Positions 16,945 to 27,058 are shown, counted from the stretch's first letter. The stretch is DNA of 59,886 nt from Ureibacillus thermosphaericus (GCF_012396605.1 NZ_JAAXPW010000018.1:1-59886); one strand, 5' to 3'. Made by a program: numbers and translations. The notes: generated from the sequence alone by a model not told the origin.

Positions 16945-17424
16945 CTATTTATGATACGGTTCTCCCTTCATGATCCGGAAACTTCGGTAGATTTGTTCCA
17001 ATAAGACAAGCCGCATTAGTTGATGGGGAAAAGTCATGCGGCCGAAACTAAGTTTTTCATTTGCACGATTTAATACCTCTTTATGTAAACCGAGGGATCC
17101 GCCTATTACAAACGCGATTTTGCTTGAGCCATAAGTCATCTGTTTCTCTAATCCCTCTGCTAACTCTTCCGATGATTTCATTTTGCCATCAATGGCGAGC
17201 GCATAAACGAACGTTCCATCCGGAATTTTTGCTAAAATCCGCTCGCCTTCCTTCTTTTTCACAATCTCCATTTCTGCTTCGCTCAACTGTTCAGGCGCTT
17301 TTTCATCCGCTACCTCAATTAAATCGACTTTCGTGTAACTCGAAAGGCGCTTTACATATTCATCAATGCCCATTTTTAAATACTTTTCTTTTAACTTACC
17401 AACTGAAATAATCGAGATATTCAT
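16945..17424 (-). CDS. rlmH: 23S rRNA pseudouridine-1915 N3-methyltransferase RlmH
   Basis: A 159-residue SPOUT-class methyltransferase that modifies pseudouridine 1915 in helix 69 of 23S rRNA using S-adenosylmethionine. Visible marks are the [20 protein letters not shown] start, the SAM-knot [17 protein letters not shown] and the C-terminal [24 protein letters not shown] then GEPYHK. The ATG at 17424 is used because AGGTGG lies 5 nt before it and the family begins MNI; an upstream GTG would overlap that ribosome site. It sits at the end of the conserved wal-htrA-rlmH stretch. Confidence 0.97.
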   Translation of the reverse strand: MNISIISVGKLKEKYLKMGIDEYVKRLSSYTKVDLIEVADEKAPEQLSEAEMEIVKKKEGERILAKIPDGTFVYALAIDGKMKSSEELAEGLEKQMTYGSSKIAFVIGGSLGLHKEVLNRANEKLSFGRMTFPHQLMRLVLLEQIYRSFRIMKGEPYHK

Positions 17425-17605
17425 ATTTTCCACCTAACTCTGTCTTAAATTTGTCCACACTAATCGTCAGTCCTGCATAAATTTATTCAACTAATCATAA
17501 ATTTTAGAAATTCACAAGCAATCCACATCTATAAACTATTTATAAACAAGTTATCCACAAAAGTTTTACACATATCCACAATCACAATCAATATTTTGTG
17601 TAAAG

Positions 17606-17770
17606 CTATTTTCTTGATACAATATATTCTGCTTCTTTTTCGCAGTACTCGCACTTTGTGGATAGATCTTTATCCTCGTCCACTTTCTCTAAAACCGGAT
17701 ATTCTTTTGTTTCAGCGACAATGACATCTAAAGCATGATTTACGTGCATTTCACAGCAAAATTTTTTCAT
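17606..17770 (-). CDS. CxxH/CxxC protein (BA_5709-type family)
   Basis: A 54-residue protein, short enough to be missed by usual cut-offs. It begins MKKFCCEMHVNHALDVIVAE and ends with STKCEYCEKEAEYIVS, giving the CxxH plus CxxC pattern (Cys6-x-x-His9 counted from FCCEMH, and Cys40/Cys43) of a family known to lie between rlmH and htrA in Bacillales. Four ligands suggest a structural zinc. Function unknown. GGAGAG precedes the ATG by about 9 nt. Confidence 0.88.
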   Translation of the reverse strand: MKKFCCEMHVNHALDVIVAETKEYPVLEKVDEDKDLSTKCEYCEKEAEYIVSRK

Positions 17771-17849
17771 GCCCAACTCTCTCCTTCTGAACTATATTTT
17801 CCACAAGATATTCACATTTTTCTTATTTTATCCACAAAACATTTTAACA

Positions 17850-17898
17850 AACAAAAAAAGAGTAGGAAATAAAAGACTTTCTTTTCCCTACTCTTTTG
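17850..17898 (-). terminator. Terminator of the htrA-type gene, read leftward
   Basis: AAAAGAGTAGG / CCTACTCTTTT arms at 17856-17866 and 17887-17897; minus-strand tail TTTTTTTGTTTG, 40 nt after the protease stop. Confidence 0.85.
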
Positions 17899-17937
17899 TG
17901 GAAAAATCATGTTGATAACTTTCATTTATCCACAATA

Positions 17938-19206
17938 TTATAACTGACTGCCCTCAGTTAATTTTAATTGCAACTCTATCATTTTTCCTGCGCGATATAC
18001 TTTCATCTTCAATGTGTCACCAATTTCCGTTTCGTTATATAAATGTTGACGTAAGTCGATGGAGTTTTCAATTTTTTGCCCATCCATTTCTACAATGACA
18101 TCATATTGCTCTACACCTGCACGGTCAGCAGGAGAACCTGGCACCACTTCTGTCACCACAACACCCGTTGTGACTTCTTCAGGTAATTTTAATGTTTGTT
18201 TTTGATAGAATGCTGGTACGTCCGTTAAATCTAATAAACCAATTCCCATCGTCGGTCTTTTTACTTCGCCATGTTGCTCAAGTTCTTCAATGATTGGAAT
18301 GACTGTATTAATCGGGATTGAGAAACCTAATCCTTCCACCGTTGACTCTGCAATTTTCATTGAGTTAATTCCAACTAATTCACCAGCAATGTTCACTAAT
18401 GCGCCTCCACTATTTCCCGGGTTGATGGCTGCATCTGTTTGCAATACTTCTGTTTCCCAGTCGACATAACCATCACCATTCAAATCGACAGGTACGGAAC
18501 GCTCTTTTCCTGAAATGACTCCTGTTGTAACCGAACCGTAAAAGTCTAATCCTAGAGGGTTACCAATGGCAATGACTGTCTCTCCTTGTTTTAACACATC
18601 GGAATCGCCAAACTCTGCAACGGCTTCAACATTTTTGCTTGGAATGGAGACAACCGCTAAGTCTGTCCAAATATCGCTACCAATCAGTTCTGCATTTTCT
18701 TTCGTTCCATCAGCCAAAGTTACTTCTAATTGTTTGGCATTTTCGACAACGTGATAATTCGTGACAATATAGGCTTTATTTCCATCAACCTTATAGATCA
18801 CCCCTGAACCGCTACCAGCTTCAGTCTCTCTAGATTGACGCGTCCAGAAGTCCGACACTTCTTGAATGTTTGTAATCCCTACGACCGCTTTTGATACTTT
18901 TTCCACTGCCTTTGTAACATCTGTTGTCACTTCTGTAGCCGTTTGCGTAATTGTTGGAGTGTGATGAGTATTAATTGTACTACTTGGCAATTGGTCTACC
19001 ATAGAGGGGAGCAATAACCAAACTAATAATGCTCCTACAATGACTCCCACAAATCCGCTAAAAAAATAGCCTAAAACCCCTTGTCTTTTTTTATTTTGCC
19101 GTTTCTTATATTCCTCTTCTTCTCGTCTTAATTGTTCTTGTAAAGGAGAGTATGAAAAATCCTTATCTGATTCATTCCGATGATCATCATTTTGATAAAA
19201 ACTCAT
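17938..19206 (-). CDS. Membrane-anchored HtrA-like serine protease (HtrC/YyxA)
   Basis: A 422-residue protease with an N-terminal cytoplasmic, charged segment, one membrane helix (residues 45-67), a chymotrypsin-like domain with catalytic His152 (TNYHVV), Asp182 (TDLAVV) and Ser267 (GNSGGA), and one C-terminal PDZ domain (about 320-415, VVTEVVPGSPADRAGVEQYDVIV). HtrA-type proteases degrade or refold misfolded proteins outside the membrane. Synteny next to the wal operon and rlmH matches YyxA (HtrC). A DnaA box overlaps its end. Confidence 0.95.
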   Translation of the reverse strand: MSFYQNDDHRNESDKDFSYSPLQEQLRREEEEYKKRQNKKRQGVLGYFFSGFVGVIVGALLVWLLLPSMVDQLPSSTINTHHTPTITQTATEVTTDVTKAVEKVSKAVVGITNIQEVSDFWTRQSRETEAGSGSGVIYKVDGNKAYIVTNYHVVENAKQLEVTLADGTKENAELIGSDIWTDLAVVSIPSKNVEAVAEFGDSDVLKQGETVIAIGNPLGLDFYGSVTTGVISGKERSVPVDLNGDGYVDWETEVLQTDAAINPGNSGGALVNIAGELVGINSMKIAESTVEGLGFSIPINTVIPIIEELEQHGEVKRPTMGIGLLDLTDVPAFYQKQTLKLPEEVTTGVVVTEVVPGSPADRAGVEQYDVIVEMDGQKIENSIDLRQHLYNETEIGDTLKMKVYRAGKMIELQLKLTEGSQL

Positions 19207-19357
19207 GACCCTTCTCCTTTCTTTCTTTCATCGTCATTTATGATACAAGCCAAACATTAAAATTACATTAAAATGCAATAAAACCAAATTAAAAATTCAT
19301 AATTCCAGTATGAACGTCGTATTCAATTTTTAACAATATTTGCATTTTATTTAATTA

Positions 19358-19393
19358 AAAAAGAACTCTGTATAACATACAAAGTTCTCATTA
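19358..19393 (-). terminator. Terminator of the wal operon
   Basis: GAACT-TTGTAT / ATACAG-AGTTC stem with 3-nt loop and TTTTTT on the minus strand, just beyond the walJ stop. Confidence 0.85.
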
Positions 19394-19402
19394 AATCCAA
19401 TT

Positions 19403-20191
19403 TTACACCGTCACAAGTACTGTTGGTTCTTCTGCATCGGTATCATGTAAATGCAAAAATTCCCCTTCTTTAATGCCATAGGACTCTAATATTTGCTTTA
19501 CTGTCATGCGAGCAAGTTCTTTCATGTTGTTTTCCTTGCTTAAATGAGATAAATAAACATGGGTAGGTTTTGCTTCAACCACTTCGCTGATGGCTACAGC
19601 AGCATCTTCATTGGAGACATGTCCAACATCGCTTAATATGCGACGTTTAATAGACCAAGGATATTTCCCCATTTGAAGCATATTAATATCATGATTGCTT
19701 TCAAATACGAATGCATCTGCACCGCGTATAATTCCTTTCATTCGATCACTCACATACCCTGTGTCCGTGATGATTACTAATTTCCGTCCATTCTCATGAA
19801 ATACGTAAAACATCGGATCAACCGCATCATGCGATACAGCAAAGGATTCAATATCTAAAGAACCAAAGGATTGTACCGACTCCATGTTAAACAAAAAGCG
19901 CTGCTCAAGTGGAATATTGCTAACATGCTCTTCCATCGCTCTCCAAGTTTTCTCGTTTGCATAAATCGGCAGCTTATATTTTCTTGCGACTACACCAAGG
20001 CCTTTAATATGGTCACTATGTTCATGTGTCACTAAAATCCCTGATAAATTTTTCATGTCGCGACCAATTTTTGCAAAGAGCTGCTCCATCTTTTTTCCGC
20101 TCAAGCCTACATCCACTAAAAAGGCATGTTCATCCGTTTCGACATAAATGGCATTGCCTGTACTGCCGCTAGCTAAAACACTAAATCGCAT
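19403..20191 (-). CDS. walJ: WalJ (YycJ), metallo-beta-lactamase fold hydrolase
   Basis: A 262-residue MBL-fold protein with the metal-binding [10 protein letters not shown], further ligands in AVSHDAVDP and ITDTGYVS, and a late His in [11 protein letters not shown]. WalJ is the last gene of the walRKHIJ operon; it has been linked to coordination of cell division with DNA replication and to nuclease activity in relatives. Start at ATG 20191 ([13 protein letters not shown]) because AGGGTG lies 6 nt before it; a GTG at 20200 would overlap that ribosome site. It begins 10 nt after the walI stop. Confidence 0.95.
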   Translation of the reverse strand: MRFSVLASGSTGNAIYVETDEHAFLVDVGLSGKKMEQLFAKIGRDMKNLSGILVTHEHSDHIKGLGVVARKYKLPIYANEKTWRAMEEHVSNIPLEQRFLFNMESVQSFGSLDIESFAVSHDAVDPMFYVFHENGRKLVIITDTGYVSDRMKGIIRGADAFVFESNHDINMLQMGKYPWSIKRRILSDVGHVSNEDAAVAISEVVEAKPTHVYLSHLSKENNMKELARMTVKQILESYGIKEGEFLHLHDTDAEEPTVLVTV

Positions 20192-20201
20192 TTCGTACAC
20201 C

Positions 20202-21050
20202 CTATTCTTCTTCTAATTCTCTTAACAGTTCTAATTCATCTGTTTCATCTTCATCAACTGTTAAATCTGACTGAACATCAATGATTTTACCTTCTACAGC
20301 ATTCACGAAAAATTCTTCTTCTGTTCCATCTGCATCCTTAACGCTTACTTTCCAAGTAGGAACGAATACTTGCGTTTGCGTTAGCTGAACAAGAGTTGAA
20401 TACCCTAGTTTTATTTCTGTAATATGAGATCTTGGTTTCAATAAGTCTCTGGAATATAATATTTGAATAATTTGATATGGTGGGAGAAGGCTTTCTTCTT
20501 CTTCAAATTTTTCAAAATCATTCAGCATTGTTTGCTCATATCTCGTTACTTCTAAATCTTCATTCCAATAAATTGTAACGATACCATGAATGTTATAGTA
20601 AATTGTTTTATCTTCAAATTTTTGAAAGAAAATAGCTGTTCGTTCATCTTCATTAATTTTCCATACTACATATGATGAGCCATTGTATACGTTATTTCGA
20701 ACAAACTCGTTAAATGATGATTTTTCTTTTACATTTCGAAGTTTCACTGGTTCATCTAGTGTAACGATGAGTTTATTGTTATTTTCGATTGTCATTTGTT
20801 GATAGTTTTTCAGTTGCAAATTTTCTGCGCTAAAATCCTGGACTTTTGCCGAAATATATGGAGCAGATTCTATATTTGGCAGTAGATTAAAGGTAATTTG
20901 ATCGTCTTTTAACCTGGACTCAATCGTTTTTCCACCGGACACTTTCACTTGTTGAGCTTCAATATGGCGATTTAAATAGAGAGAGAAAAGGAAGACATCT
21001 AAAATTAAAAACACAATAATGAATATGGTTTTTGATCTACTCCAGTCCAC
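20202..21050 (-). CDS. walI: WalI (YycI), regulator of WalK
   Basis: A 282-residue type II membrane protein: one helix at residues 7-26 ([18 protein letters not shown]), then an extracellular beta-rich YycI domain. Together with WalH it binds WalK in the membrane and restrains its activity in Bacillus subtilis. It overlaps the end of walH by 14 nt. The C-terminus ([21 protein letters not shown]) is strongly acidic and longer than many homologues. Confidence 0.95.
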   Translation of the reverse strand: MDWSRSKTIFIIVFLILDVFLFSLYLNRHIEAQQVKVSGGKTIESRLKDDQITFNLLPNIESAPYISAKVQDFSAENLQLKNYQQMTIENNNKLIVTLDEPVKLRNVKEKSSFNEFVRNNVYNGSSYVVWKINEDERTAIFFQKFEDKTIYYNIHGIVTIYWNEDLEVTRYEQTMLNDFEKFEEEESLLPPYQIIQILYSRDLLKPRSHITEIKLGYSTLVQLTQTQVFVPTWKVSVKDADGTEEEFFVNAVEGKIIDVQSDLTVDEDETDELELLRELEEE

Positions 21051-22368
21051 TATTTCCCCCTCCTAGTACATCCGGTGTAATGCGAATCCAGCTTCCTTGA
21101 CTGACTGCAAACCAACTCGGTTCTAGTGTAAATAAAAGATTATTGTCATTTTGTTTTAAATAATATCCAAGAATGATATCATCCACTTCATTTAACTCAA
21201 GTTGCTTTCTCTTCTCAATGAATTCAATAACCTCAAGACCTGAAGATAGTTTTCTTTCAAATTTTTCAGAGTTTATATCTAAATCCAGTAAAAAATAAGG
21301 TCTCTTATAGCGGAATATTTGATTTTCTCCCCAAGTCGTAGTAATTCTTGTTGTCGTATCTGTACTAACAACAGGCAATCCTTGTTTATACAATTGGTAT
21401 TCGATAATGTGCTTTTGCTCATTTACAGAGATCAAACGATAATCCCCAGTAAAGCCCCCATGTTCATTCACAAATTCAAAGCTATCTAAAAGTAAACGGG
21501 ATGGAGGTAATTCAACGATACTTTCTGTAGACGGATTTACATAATTCAAATAACGATATTTTACATCTACTGTCATTAACGTCATACCGTCTGTATACTT
21601 TAAGGAATCTTGATTTTCAACATTTTTACGGACAATAGTTGAATCATAAAACAATATATCTCTAAATGTATCTGGATGAATTTCATCAATATAGTAAGTG
21701 TATTGAACTAATTTGACTTCTTCAGCTGGTACGTATAAAGACAGGGCATTTGGACGCTCTATTTCTTTATAAAAGGCCAATCCTTCCAATGCTTGTAAAA
21801 CCGTTGACTGAAAATAATCTTCACTCATTTTTACTTCAGTACTATAAATATTGCGATGGGATTCACTTAAAAAATAAAGAGTTACCGCATTATTCGTGGT
21901 AACCTTGCTCCAATCAATTACAAGGCGATTGAAGCTGATTTCTGGCAAGTCATCTTGTGTTAATGGAACAATCGAGTGAAATACCCTGATTGGCACTTCT
22001 CCAGAAAAAAACAACGTCATCCGATTGTTTGCTCGTAAAAAATCATTCATTTTATCATTCGAAAAATTACTTTGAACATAAGTAAGAGCCGAACCTTTCC
22101 AATTCACCATGATTTCCATCAAATCGTTAATTGCTCCAGAACCGATCGTACCTTTCCATTCATCTTGCTCTCTTACTAAAATGCGATAAGGTTTTATGAT
22201 TTCCTGGAATTTTTTTTGTTTACCCACAACTAATTGATCAACTTGTGTTTCTTCAATCACTTGAAGATTTGGTGTATATGTCCAAATTGAAAAGGTTAGG
22301 ACGATACTTAAAAGGACTAGGAAAAGAAGAATTATGGATTTGATATGTTCGATATACTTCATTCCCAA
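21037..22368 (-). CDS. walH: WalH (YycH), regulator of WalK
   Basis: A 443-residue protein with a single N-terminal membrane helix (residues 11-28, IILLFLVLLSIVLTFSIW) and an extracellular YycH domain. Known to form a membrane complex with WalI and WalK that modulates the kinase. It overlaps walK by 10 nt and walI by 14 nt, giving translational coupling across the operon. Confidence 0.95.
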   Translation of the reverse strand: MGMKYIEHIKSIILLFLVLLSIVLTFSIWTYTPNLQVIEETQVDQLVVGKQKKFQEIIKPYRILVREQDEWKGTIGSGAINDLMEIMVNWKGSALTYVQSNFSNDKMNDFLRANNRMTLFFSGEVPIRVFHSIVPLTQDDLPEISFNRLVIDWSKVTTNNAVTLYFLSESHRNIYSTEVKMSEDYFQSTVLQALEGLAFYKEIERPNALSLYVPAEEVKLVQYTYYIDEIHPDTFRDILFYDSTIVRKNVENQDSLKYTDGMTLMTVDVKYRYLNYVNPSTESIVELPPSRLLLDSFEFVNEHGGFTGDYRLISVNEQKHIIEYQLYKQGLPVVSTDTTTRITTTWGENQIFRYKRPYFLLDLDINSEKFERKLSSGLEVIEFIEKRKQLELNEVDDIILGYYLKQNDNNLLFTLEPSWFAVSQGSWIRITPDVLGGGNSGLE

Positions 22369-24194
22369 TCACCAGCCCCATCTATTTCGTACGGTAACGT
22401 AAAGAAGATTGTCGTTCCTACACCTTCTTCACTTTCTGCCCAAATTGTACCATTGTGAGCTTTAATCATTTCCTTCGCAATGGCAAGACCTAAACCAGTT
22501 CCCCCCATGGCGCGAGAACGTGCTTTGTCTACGCGATAAAACCGATCAAAGATCTTTCCAAGATTCTCTTTTGGTATACCCATTCCATCGTCGGAAATCA
22601 TTACTTTTAACATATTTCCTTGAACGGTAAAACCAAATCGAATGTTGCCTCCATCAGGGGAATATTTTATTGCGTTAGAAATAATGTTATCGATTACTTG
22701 AGTCAATTTATCTGTATCAATTTCCACAAAATATGGTGTCTCCGGAATATAGCGAATGAATTTAACGTTTTGTGATTTTGACATTTCAAACCGATCAATA
22801 ATTCGATGGAAGAAACTATTAAATTCAACAACTTCTTTATTCAATTTATAATCCCTACTATCCATTTTGGATAAATTCAATAAATCATTCACAAGGCGAA
22901 TCATTCGCTCTGTTTCCGTTTGTGCTACATTGAGAAAATGCGGAGCGATATTTTCATCTCTCCACGCACCATCTGCAAGAGCCTCTAAATAGCTTCTCAT
23001 CGTTGTTAAAGGCGTCCGTAATTCGTGAGATACATTCGCTACGAATTCACGGCGTTCCATTTCAATTTTTTCTTGTTCCGTAATGTCGTGTAATACAGTG
23101 ATTAAACCGTTGACAAATCCCGTTTCCTTTTGGATGACAGAAAAATTTGCACGCAAAATGAAAGGAGCTTCTTCTGTACTAAAATTCAAATTTAGCGGCT
23201 CTTTCATATGAATTAAATCTTCAAAGCTGTAGTTTTCTTCAATTCCTAGGACAGAAGCAATTGGTCGGTTTAACGTTTCTTCCCTTGTCACATTTAACAA
23301 ACTTAATGCAGGATCGTTAATTAAGATGATTTTCCCTTTGCGATCTGTTGCAATAACACCGTCTGTCATATTTGCTAAAACTGATGCTAATTTTCTACGC
23401 TCTGCTTCTGTTGAAGATTGCGCTTCTTGCAATCGATTCGTTAAATGGTTAAAAGCAATTGCTAATTGACCAATTTCATCGTTACCGTACACTCTTACTT
23501 TTCTTGAAAAGTTTCCTCTTGACATTGCTTGAGCCTGCTTGCGCATATCCATAATAGGTCTAGTGATTGTTCGAGCTATAAGTATTCCTAATACGACTGT
23601 GATGACTAAGGAAATTGCTGTACCAACAGCAAAAATACGATTAATATCGTCCATTTGATCGTATACTTTTTCAATATTGGACTCTATATAAATTGCTCCG
23701 ATTACTTCACTATTTGGACCAACCATACTTAAAATTGGCGTTGCAATGACCCAAACTCTCGTATTCGTTTCCGCATCAAGTGCAATTTCTTCTTGATACG
23801 TTTCAGAAGAAATTACTTTTTTTACAATATCATCATTCGAACGCTGTCCAATAATGGATTGATTTTCTGAGTCGGAAGTTGCTAATACTCTATTACGGTT
23901 ATCAATAACCCGAATCTCATTTATATCACCTGTAGCAAACTCCCGTAATGCAATGACCAAACTTTGCTCTAAAGTCGGTGTAGTTTCATCTCGTTCTTTC
24001 ATCAATTCTTCACGAATACTGTATTGAATCAAATCGATTCTTTGAAGAATGGAATCTTCGAAGTTGGATTTTAAACTATCTTCCAACTTATTAGAAAAGT
24101 AAATCCCAATGATTTGTAATGCAATAATAATAAGCAGCAGGTAAATTAATACGAGTTTTACATGGATTGAACGAAAAAAGCTAACTTTCTGCAT
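22359..24194 (-). CDS. walK: WalK sensor histidine kinase
   Basis: A 611-residue kinase controlling cell-wall turnover. Order: membrane helix at 11-31, extracellular Cache/PAS-type sensor region, second helix at about 184-204, HAMP (RTITRPIMDMRKQAQAMSRG), PAS (SVLANMTDGVIATDRKGKII), HisKA with phospho-acceptor His390 in VSHELRTPL, and HATPase_c with DNIISNAIKYSP, DDGMGIP, FYRVDKARSRAMGGTG and GLGLAI. All catalytic boxes are intact. It starts 5 nt after walR ends and overlaps walH. Confidence 0.97.
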   Translation of the reverse strand: MQKVSFFRSIHVKLVLIYLLLIIIALQIIGIYFSNKLEDSLKSNFEDSILQRIDLIQYSIREELMKERDETTPTLEQSLVIALREFATGDINEIRVIDNRNRVLATSDSENQSIIGQRSNDDIVKKVISSETYQEEIALDAETNTRVWVIATPILSMVGPNSEVIGAIYIESNIEKVYDQMDDINRIFAVGTAISLVITVVLGILIARTITRPIMDMRKQAQAMSRGNFSRKVRVYGNDEIGQLAIAFNHLTNRLQEAQSSTEAERRKLASVLANMTDGVIATDRKGKIILINDPALSLLNVTREETLNRPIASVLGIEENYSFEDLIHMKEPLNLNFSTEEAPFILRANFSVIQKETGFVNGLITVLHDITEQEKIEMERREFVANVSHELRTPLTTMRSYLEALADGAWRDENIAPHFLNVAQTETERMIRLVNDLLNLSKMDSRDYKLNKEVVEFNSFFHRIIDRFEMSKSQNVKFIRYIPETPYFVEIDTDKLTQVIDNIISNAIKYSPDGGNIRFGFTVQGNMLKVMISDDGMGIPKENLGKIFDRFYRVDKARSRAMGGTGLGLAIAKEMIKAHNGTIWAESEEGVGTTIFFTLPYEIDGAGDWE

Positions 24195-24199
24195 TCATT

Positions 24200-24913
24200 C
24201 TACTCCTGTTCAGGATTTCGCAAATAATATCCGACCCCTCGGCGAGTAACAATCCAAGATGGGTGGCTTGGGTTATCTTCAATCTTTTCACGAAGACGAC
24301 GAATGGTTACATCCACTGTTCGTACATCTCCGAAATAATCATATCCCCAAACGGTTTGCAATAAATGCTCCCGCGTCATCACTTGTCCAATATGTTTTGC
24401 TAAGTAATGTAGCAATTCAAATTCTCGATGAGTCAATTCTATCGTTTCCCCACGTTTTTGAACGATATAAGCATCTGGCTGAATAATTAAGGAACCAACC
24501 GTAATGTGATTCGATTCCTCTTTCGTTTCTTCAGATTGTGTAGAAGCTTTTAATCGTCTCATATTCGCTTTTACACGAGCAATTAATTCCCTTGTACTAA
24601 AAGGTTTCGTCACATAATCATCGGCTCCCATTTCCAGACCCAATACTTTATCAATTTCGGAGCCTTTTGCTGTTAGCATAATAATAGGGAAATCATATTT
24701 TTTTCTAACTTCACGACAAACTTCCATACCATCTCTTTTAGGAAGCATGATATCAAGCAACATTAAATCCGGTTGTTGTTCTTCTATTATTTTCAACGCT
24801 TCTTCTCCATCGTAAGCGCAAATAACTTTATATCCTTCTTTTACTAAGTTAAATTGCAAAATATCTGCAATCGGCTTTTCATCATCGACTACTAAAATTG
24901 TTTTACCGTCCAT
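24200..24913 (-). CDS. walR: WalR response regulator
   Basis: A 237-residue OmpR-type regulator: receiver domain with acidic pair DDE at 10-12, phospho-acceptor Asp54 (LLDIMLP), Lys in VTKPFS, then a winged-helix DNA-binding domain with [16 protein letters not shown] near residue 205. It is normally essential in Firmicutes and controls autolysins and wall metabolism. The ATG at 24913 is chosen over 24919: AGGAGG is 9 nt away and the family begins MD-KILVVDDE. It heads the walRKHIJ operon. Confidence 0.97.
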   Translation of the reverse strand: MDGKTILVVDDEKPIADILQFNLVKEGYKVICAYDGEEALKIIEEQQPDLMLLDIMLPKRDGMEVCREVRKKYDFPIIMLTAKGSEIDKVLGLEMGADDYVTKPFSTRELIARVKANMRRLKASTQSEETKEESNHITVGSLIIQPDAYIVQKRGETIELTHREFELLHYLAKHIGQVMTREHLLQTVWGYDYFGDVRTVDVTIRRLREKIEDNPSHPSWIVTRRGVGYYLRNPEQE

Positions 24914-25099
24914 GTTCATATTCCTCCTTAATATGAAATAAATCTATCTCAATGCATCTATTCTTCTATTGATGTATAGCTATAATTAAATCTATCACGG
25001 TTTTTGCTTTCATGCATTTCAAAACCATTATAACAAAAAATCCAATGTCCTATTGTTGTTATTTTTGAGCATATACTATTAGGGGATTTTATGGTCATT

Positions 25100-25113
25100 A
25101 TTTTCCGGGAAAT
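25100..25113. promoter_or_regulatory. Candidate Noc-binding site
   Basis: ATTTTCCGGGAAAT differs from the Noc site of Bacillus subtilis (ATTTCCCGGGAAAT) at one position. It lies between walR and the downstream endopeptidase gene, about 25 kb from oriC, where such sites are expected because Noc spreads over the origin half of the chromosome. A noc gene is at 41875. Confidence 0.5.
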
Positions 25114-25149
25114 ATTTCGACAAATTTCTCATTGATGGAAATTTCCCAA

Positions 25150-25199
25150 GATGTAATAAAAGAAAAGAGGTAATGACATGTAATGATGCCACTACCTCA
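25150..25199 (-). terminator. Terminator of the M23 peptidase gene
   Basis: A 13-bp stem with two G-T pairs (GAGGTAATGACAT at 25167-25179, ATGCCACTACCTC at 25186-25198); minus-strand tail TTTTCTTTTATT. Confidence 0.85.
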
Positions 25200-25206
25200 A
25201 TCGAAA

Positions 25207-26685
25207 TTAATCTAATACTGCTAATGGATTAATCAGTGATCCATTTTTGCTTACTTCAAAATGCAAGTGTATTCCTGTTGAATTTCCAGTCGTCCCCATT
25301 TTTCCAATAACAGAACCTTGAGGCACTACTTGTCCAACGGAAACATATATTTCTGACAAATGGGCATATAGAGTAGTATATCCATTATTGTGATTGATGA
25401 CTATTTTATTTCCGTAAGACCCATCCCATCCAGCAAAAGTTACAACGCCATTGTCACTTGCTTTAATGCTGTAATTCGATGGACGAGCAATATCAATTCC
25501 TCGATGGTAGCTGCCCCAACGAGACCCCATATTACTTGATATATATCCACCGCTTGTCGGCCAAATAAATTCACCCGTACCACGTGATGAAATTACCTTT
25601 GTTCCCACTTTTTCAATATGTTTCGTAGGTTCTACTAACACTTTTTCTTCGGTAATCGTTTTCTTCACGATATTCCCGTTTACTTCTGTAATTAAGTAAG
25701 ATACTTCTTTTTCTCCTGGACTACCTTCTTGTATAATTTGTTTTTCCCCTTTATACATTGAAGCGTCTTCTTCAATAACTTTTTCATAATCAATTTTTTC
25801 TTTATTCACTTTTTCGTATATCACTTGTACGTTAATTAAAGGCTTTTCTACTGTAACGTTTATTTCTTGTCCAATTTGTAATAATGTATCAATCGTTATA
25901 TCAGGATTAAGTTCCAATAACTCTTTCGTTGTTAAACCATGATTTTTAGCGATTTTTCCAAGGACATCGCCTTTTTTCACAACATATACTTGCTTTTCAA
26001 TCAATCCTGTTTTAATATATTGTACCGCTTCATCAGGTGTAAGAATTTTAGCAGGGCTTACTTTTGTTTCTTCACCTGAAACATCTTCTGAAAGAAAAAC
26101 ATCGATGATTCTTGATTGATTTGCCTCTAATTTCGGCAATTGTTTATTTGAGCTTTTTGATTGTTCAAGCTCTTTTAGTTTTTCTTCCGGAACATATTGA
26201 AGCTTTAGTTTTTTAATAGTTTCTTCGTAGTCTTTTTTATTTTTTAAATAAAGGATTGGTTCTCCATCAACTTGTAAAGCAAATGCATCTGTTTGTGGTT
26301 CTAATTGTTCACTTAATGTTTTTAAAGTTTCTGAATCATTGGTTTTATAAGAAAATACTTGTTCTGGAACAATCGTTACTAAAGAATCTGCATCTATTTC
26401 ATAATCCTTATATAGCAAACTTACTTCTTTTTCTTTATCTTCAATAATTTTTCTCACTTTGTTCTCATCTGAAACTGAACCGATATATTCGTCTTCTAAA
26501 TAAACATGGTAAATTTTGTCGATAGATTCTATATTCCCTTCATTAGCAAAAGCTAAGTTAAAGGAAACAGTCAAAAGCAACACTGCAGCAAACAAAACTT
26601 TTTTTAGAATGCCATATTTATTATTTTGATTTAGAAGACTTAGATTATGACTACCGTCTCGACCAGTATTCCATTTCGTATTCAT
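25207..26685 (-). CDS. Secreted M23 peptidoglycan endopeptidase with LysM and G5 domains
   Basis: A 492-residue exported protein: signal peptide ending near AFANEG (residues 30-50), a long N-terminal region with two repeats of a YycH-like/DUF fold, LysM (YVVKKGDVLGKIAKNHG, about 238-282), G5 domain (VIYEKVNKEKIDYEKV through VEPTKHIEKVGTK), and a C-terminal M23 zinc peptidase with HRGIDIA, LYAHLSEI and HLHFEV, the metal-binding set of lysostaphin-type enzymes. It cuts peptide cross-links in the wall. The neighbouring WalRK controls such enzymes in relatives; control here is inference. ATG 26685 is preferred, with GGAAGGGG 7 nt before it. Confidence 0.92.
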   Translation of the reverse strand: MNTKWNTGRDGSHNLSLLNQNNKYGILKKVLFAAVLLLTVSFNLAFANEGNIESIDKIYHVYLEDEYIGSVSDENKVRKIIEDKEKEVSLLYKDYEIDADSLVTIVPEQVFSYKTNDSETLKTLSEQLEPQTDAFALQVDGEPILYLKNKKDYEETIKKLKLQYVPEEKLKELEQSKSSNKQLPKLEANQSRIIDVFLSEDVSGEETKVSPAKILTPDEAVQYIKTGLIEKQVYVVKKGDVLGKIAKNHGLTTKELLELNPDITIDTLLQIGQEINVTVEKPLINVQVIYEKVNKEKIDYEKVIEEDASMYKGEKQIIQEGSPGEKEVSYLITEVNGNIVKKTITEEKVLVEPTKHIEKVGTKVISSRGTGEFIWPTSGGYISSNMGSRWGSYHRGIDIARPSNYSIKASDNGVVTFAGWDGSYGNKIVINHNNGYTTLYAHLSEIYVSVGQVVPQGSVIGKMGTTGNSTGIHLHFEVSKNGSLINPLAVLD

Positions 26686-27004
26686 AAACAAGCCCCTTCC
26701 AAAATCGTCCGCAAATAGGATGCTTTTTCATACTCACACCTACTTACTGTATCATAATGTGTATTTTGAATGAACATTTTAAAATTTTTGTAATGAAAAT
26801 GTATTATTTAAGCAATTTTTGTTACAAAATATATAATGATGGAGAATGATGAAAATTTTTATATATTATGATCAAATTTTGACGAATTTATTCATCATTC
26901 TCTTATTTTGTGCAACTATAAAATAAGAAATGAATAGTTAATCTTATATGATAGTCTCACATACTCTACTGGAATTCTTATTGAAAGAGGAAGGCACTTA
27001 GAGA
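26686..27004. other. Long AT-rich upstream region of the endopeptidase gene
   Basis: About 320 bases, very AT-rich, without a recognisable gene. It should hold the promoter of the endopeptidase. Words related to WalR half-sites occur (TGTAAT then TGTATT spaced by 5 at about 26800, one mismatch), but orientation and match are not convincing. Confidence 0.35.
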
Positions 27005-27058
27005 AATATTAAAAAGTCACCATTTTCCTTTTGATGAAAAATGGTGACTTTTATTTTT
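27005..27058 (-). terminator. Terminator beyond the purA repeat block
   Basis: AAAGTCACCATTTT / AAAATGGTGACTTT stem with T-runs on both ends. It is the first clear terminator downstream of purA, so the purA transcript probably runs through the whole repeat block. Confidence 0.85.

Larger units (their letters stand above)
17551..17934. promoter_or_regulatory. Cluster of DnaA boxes around the CxxH/CxxC gene
   Basis: Three perfect 9-mers TTATCCACA occur at 17551-17559, 17828-17836 and 17926-17934, plus near matches (ATATCCACA at 17572-17580 and TTTTCCACA-type words between 17800 and 17900). This density is unexpected outside oriC. It lies about 33 kb from the origin and may bind DnaA for gene control or titration. 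Confidence 0.6.

Noticed and set aside
26795-26825. WalR box upstream of the endopeptidase
   Set aside because: Half-sites have a mismatch and the orientation relative to the gene is reversed.
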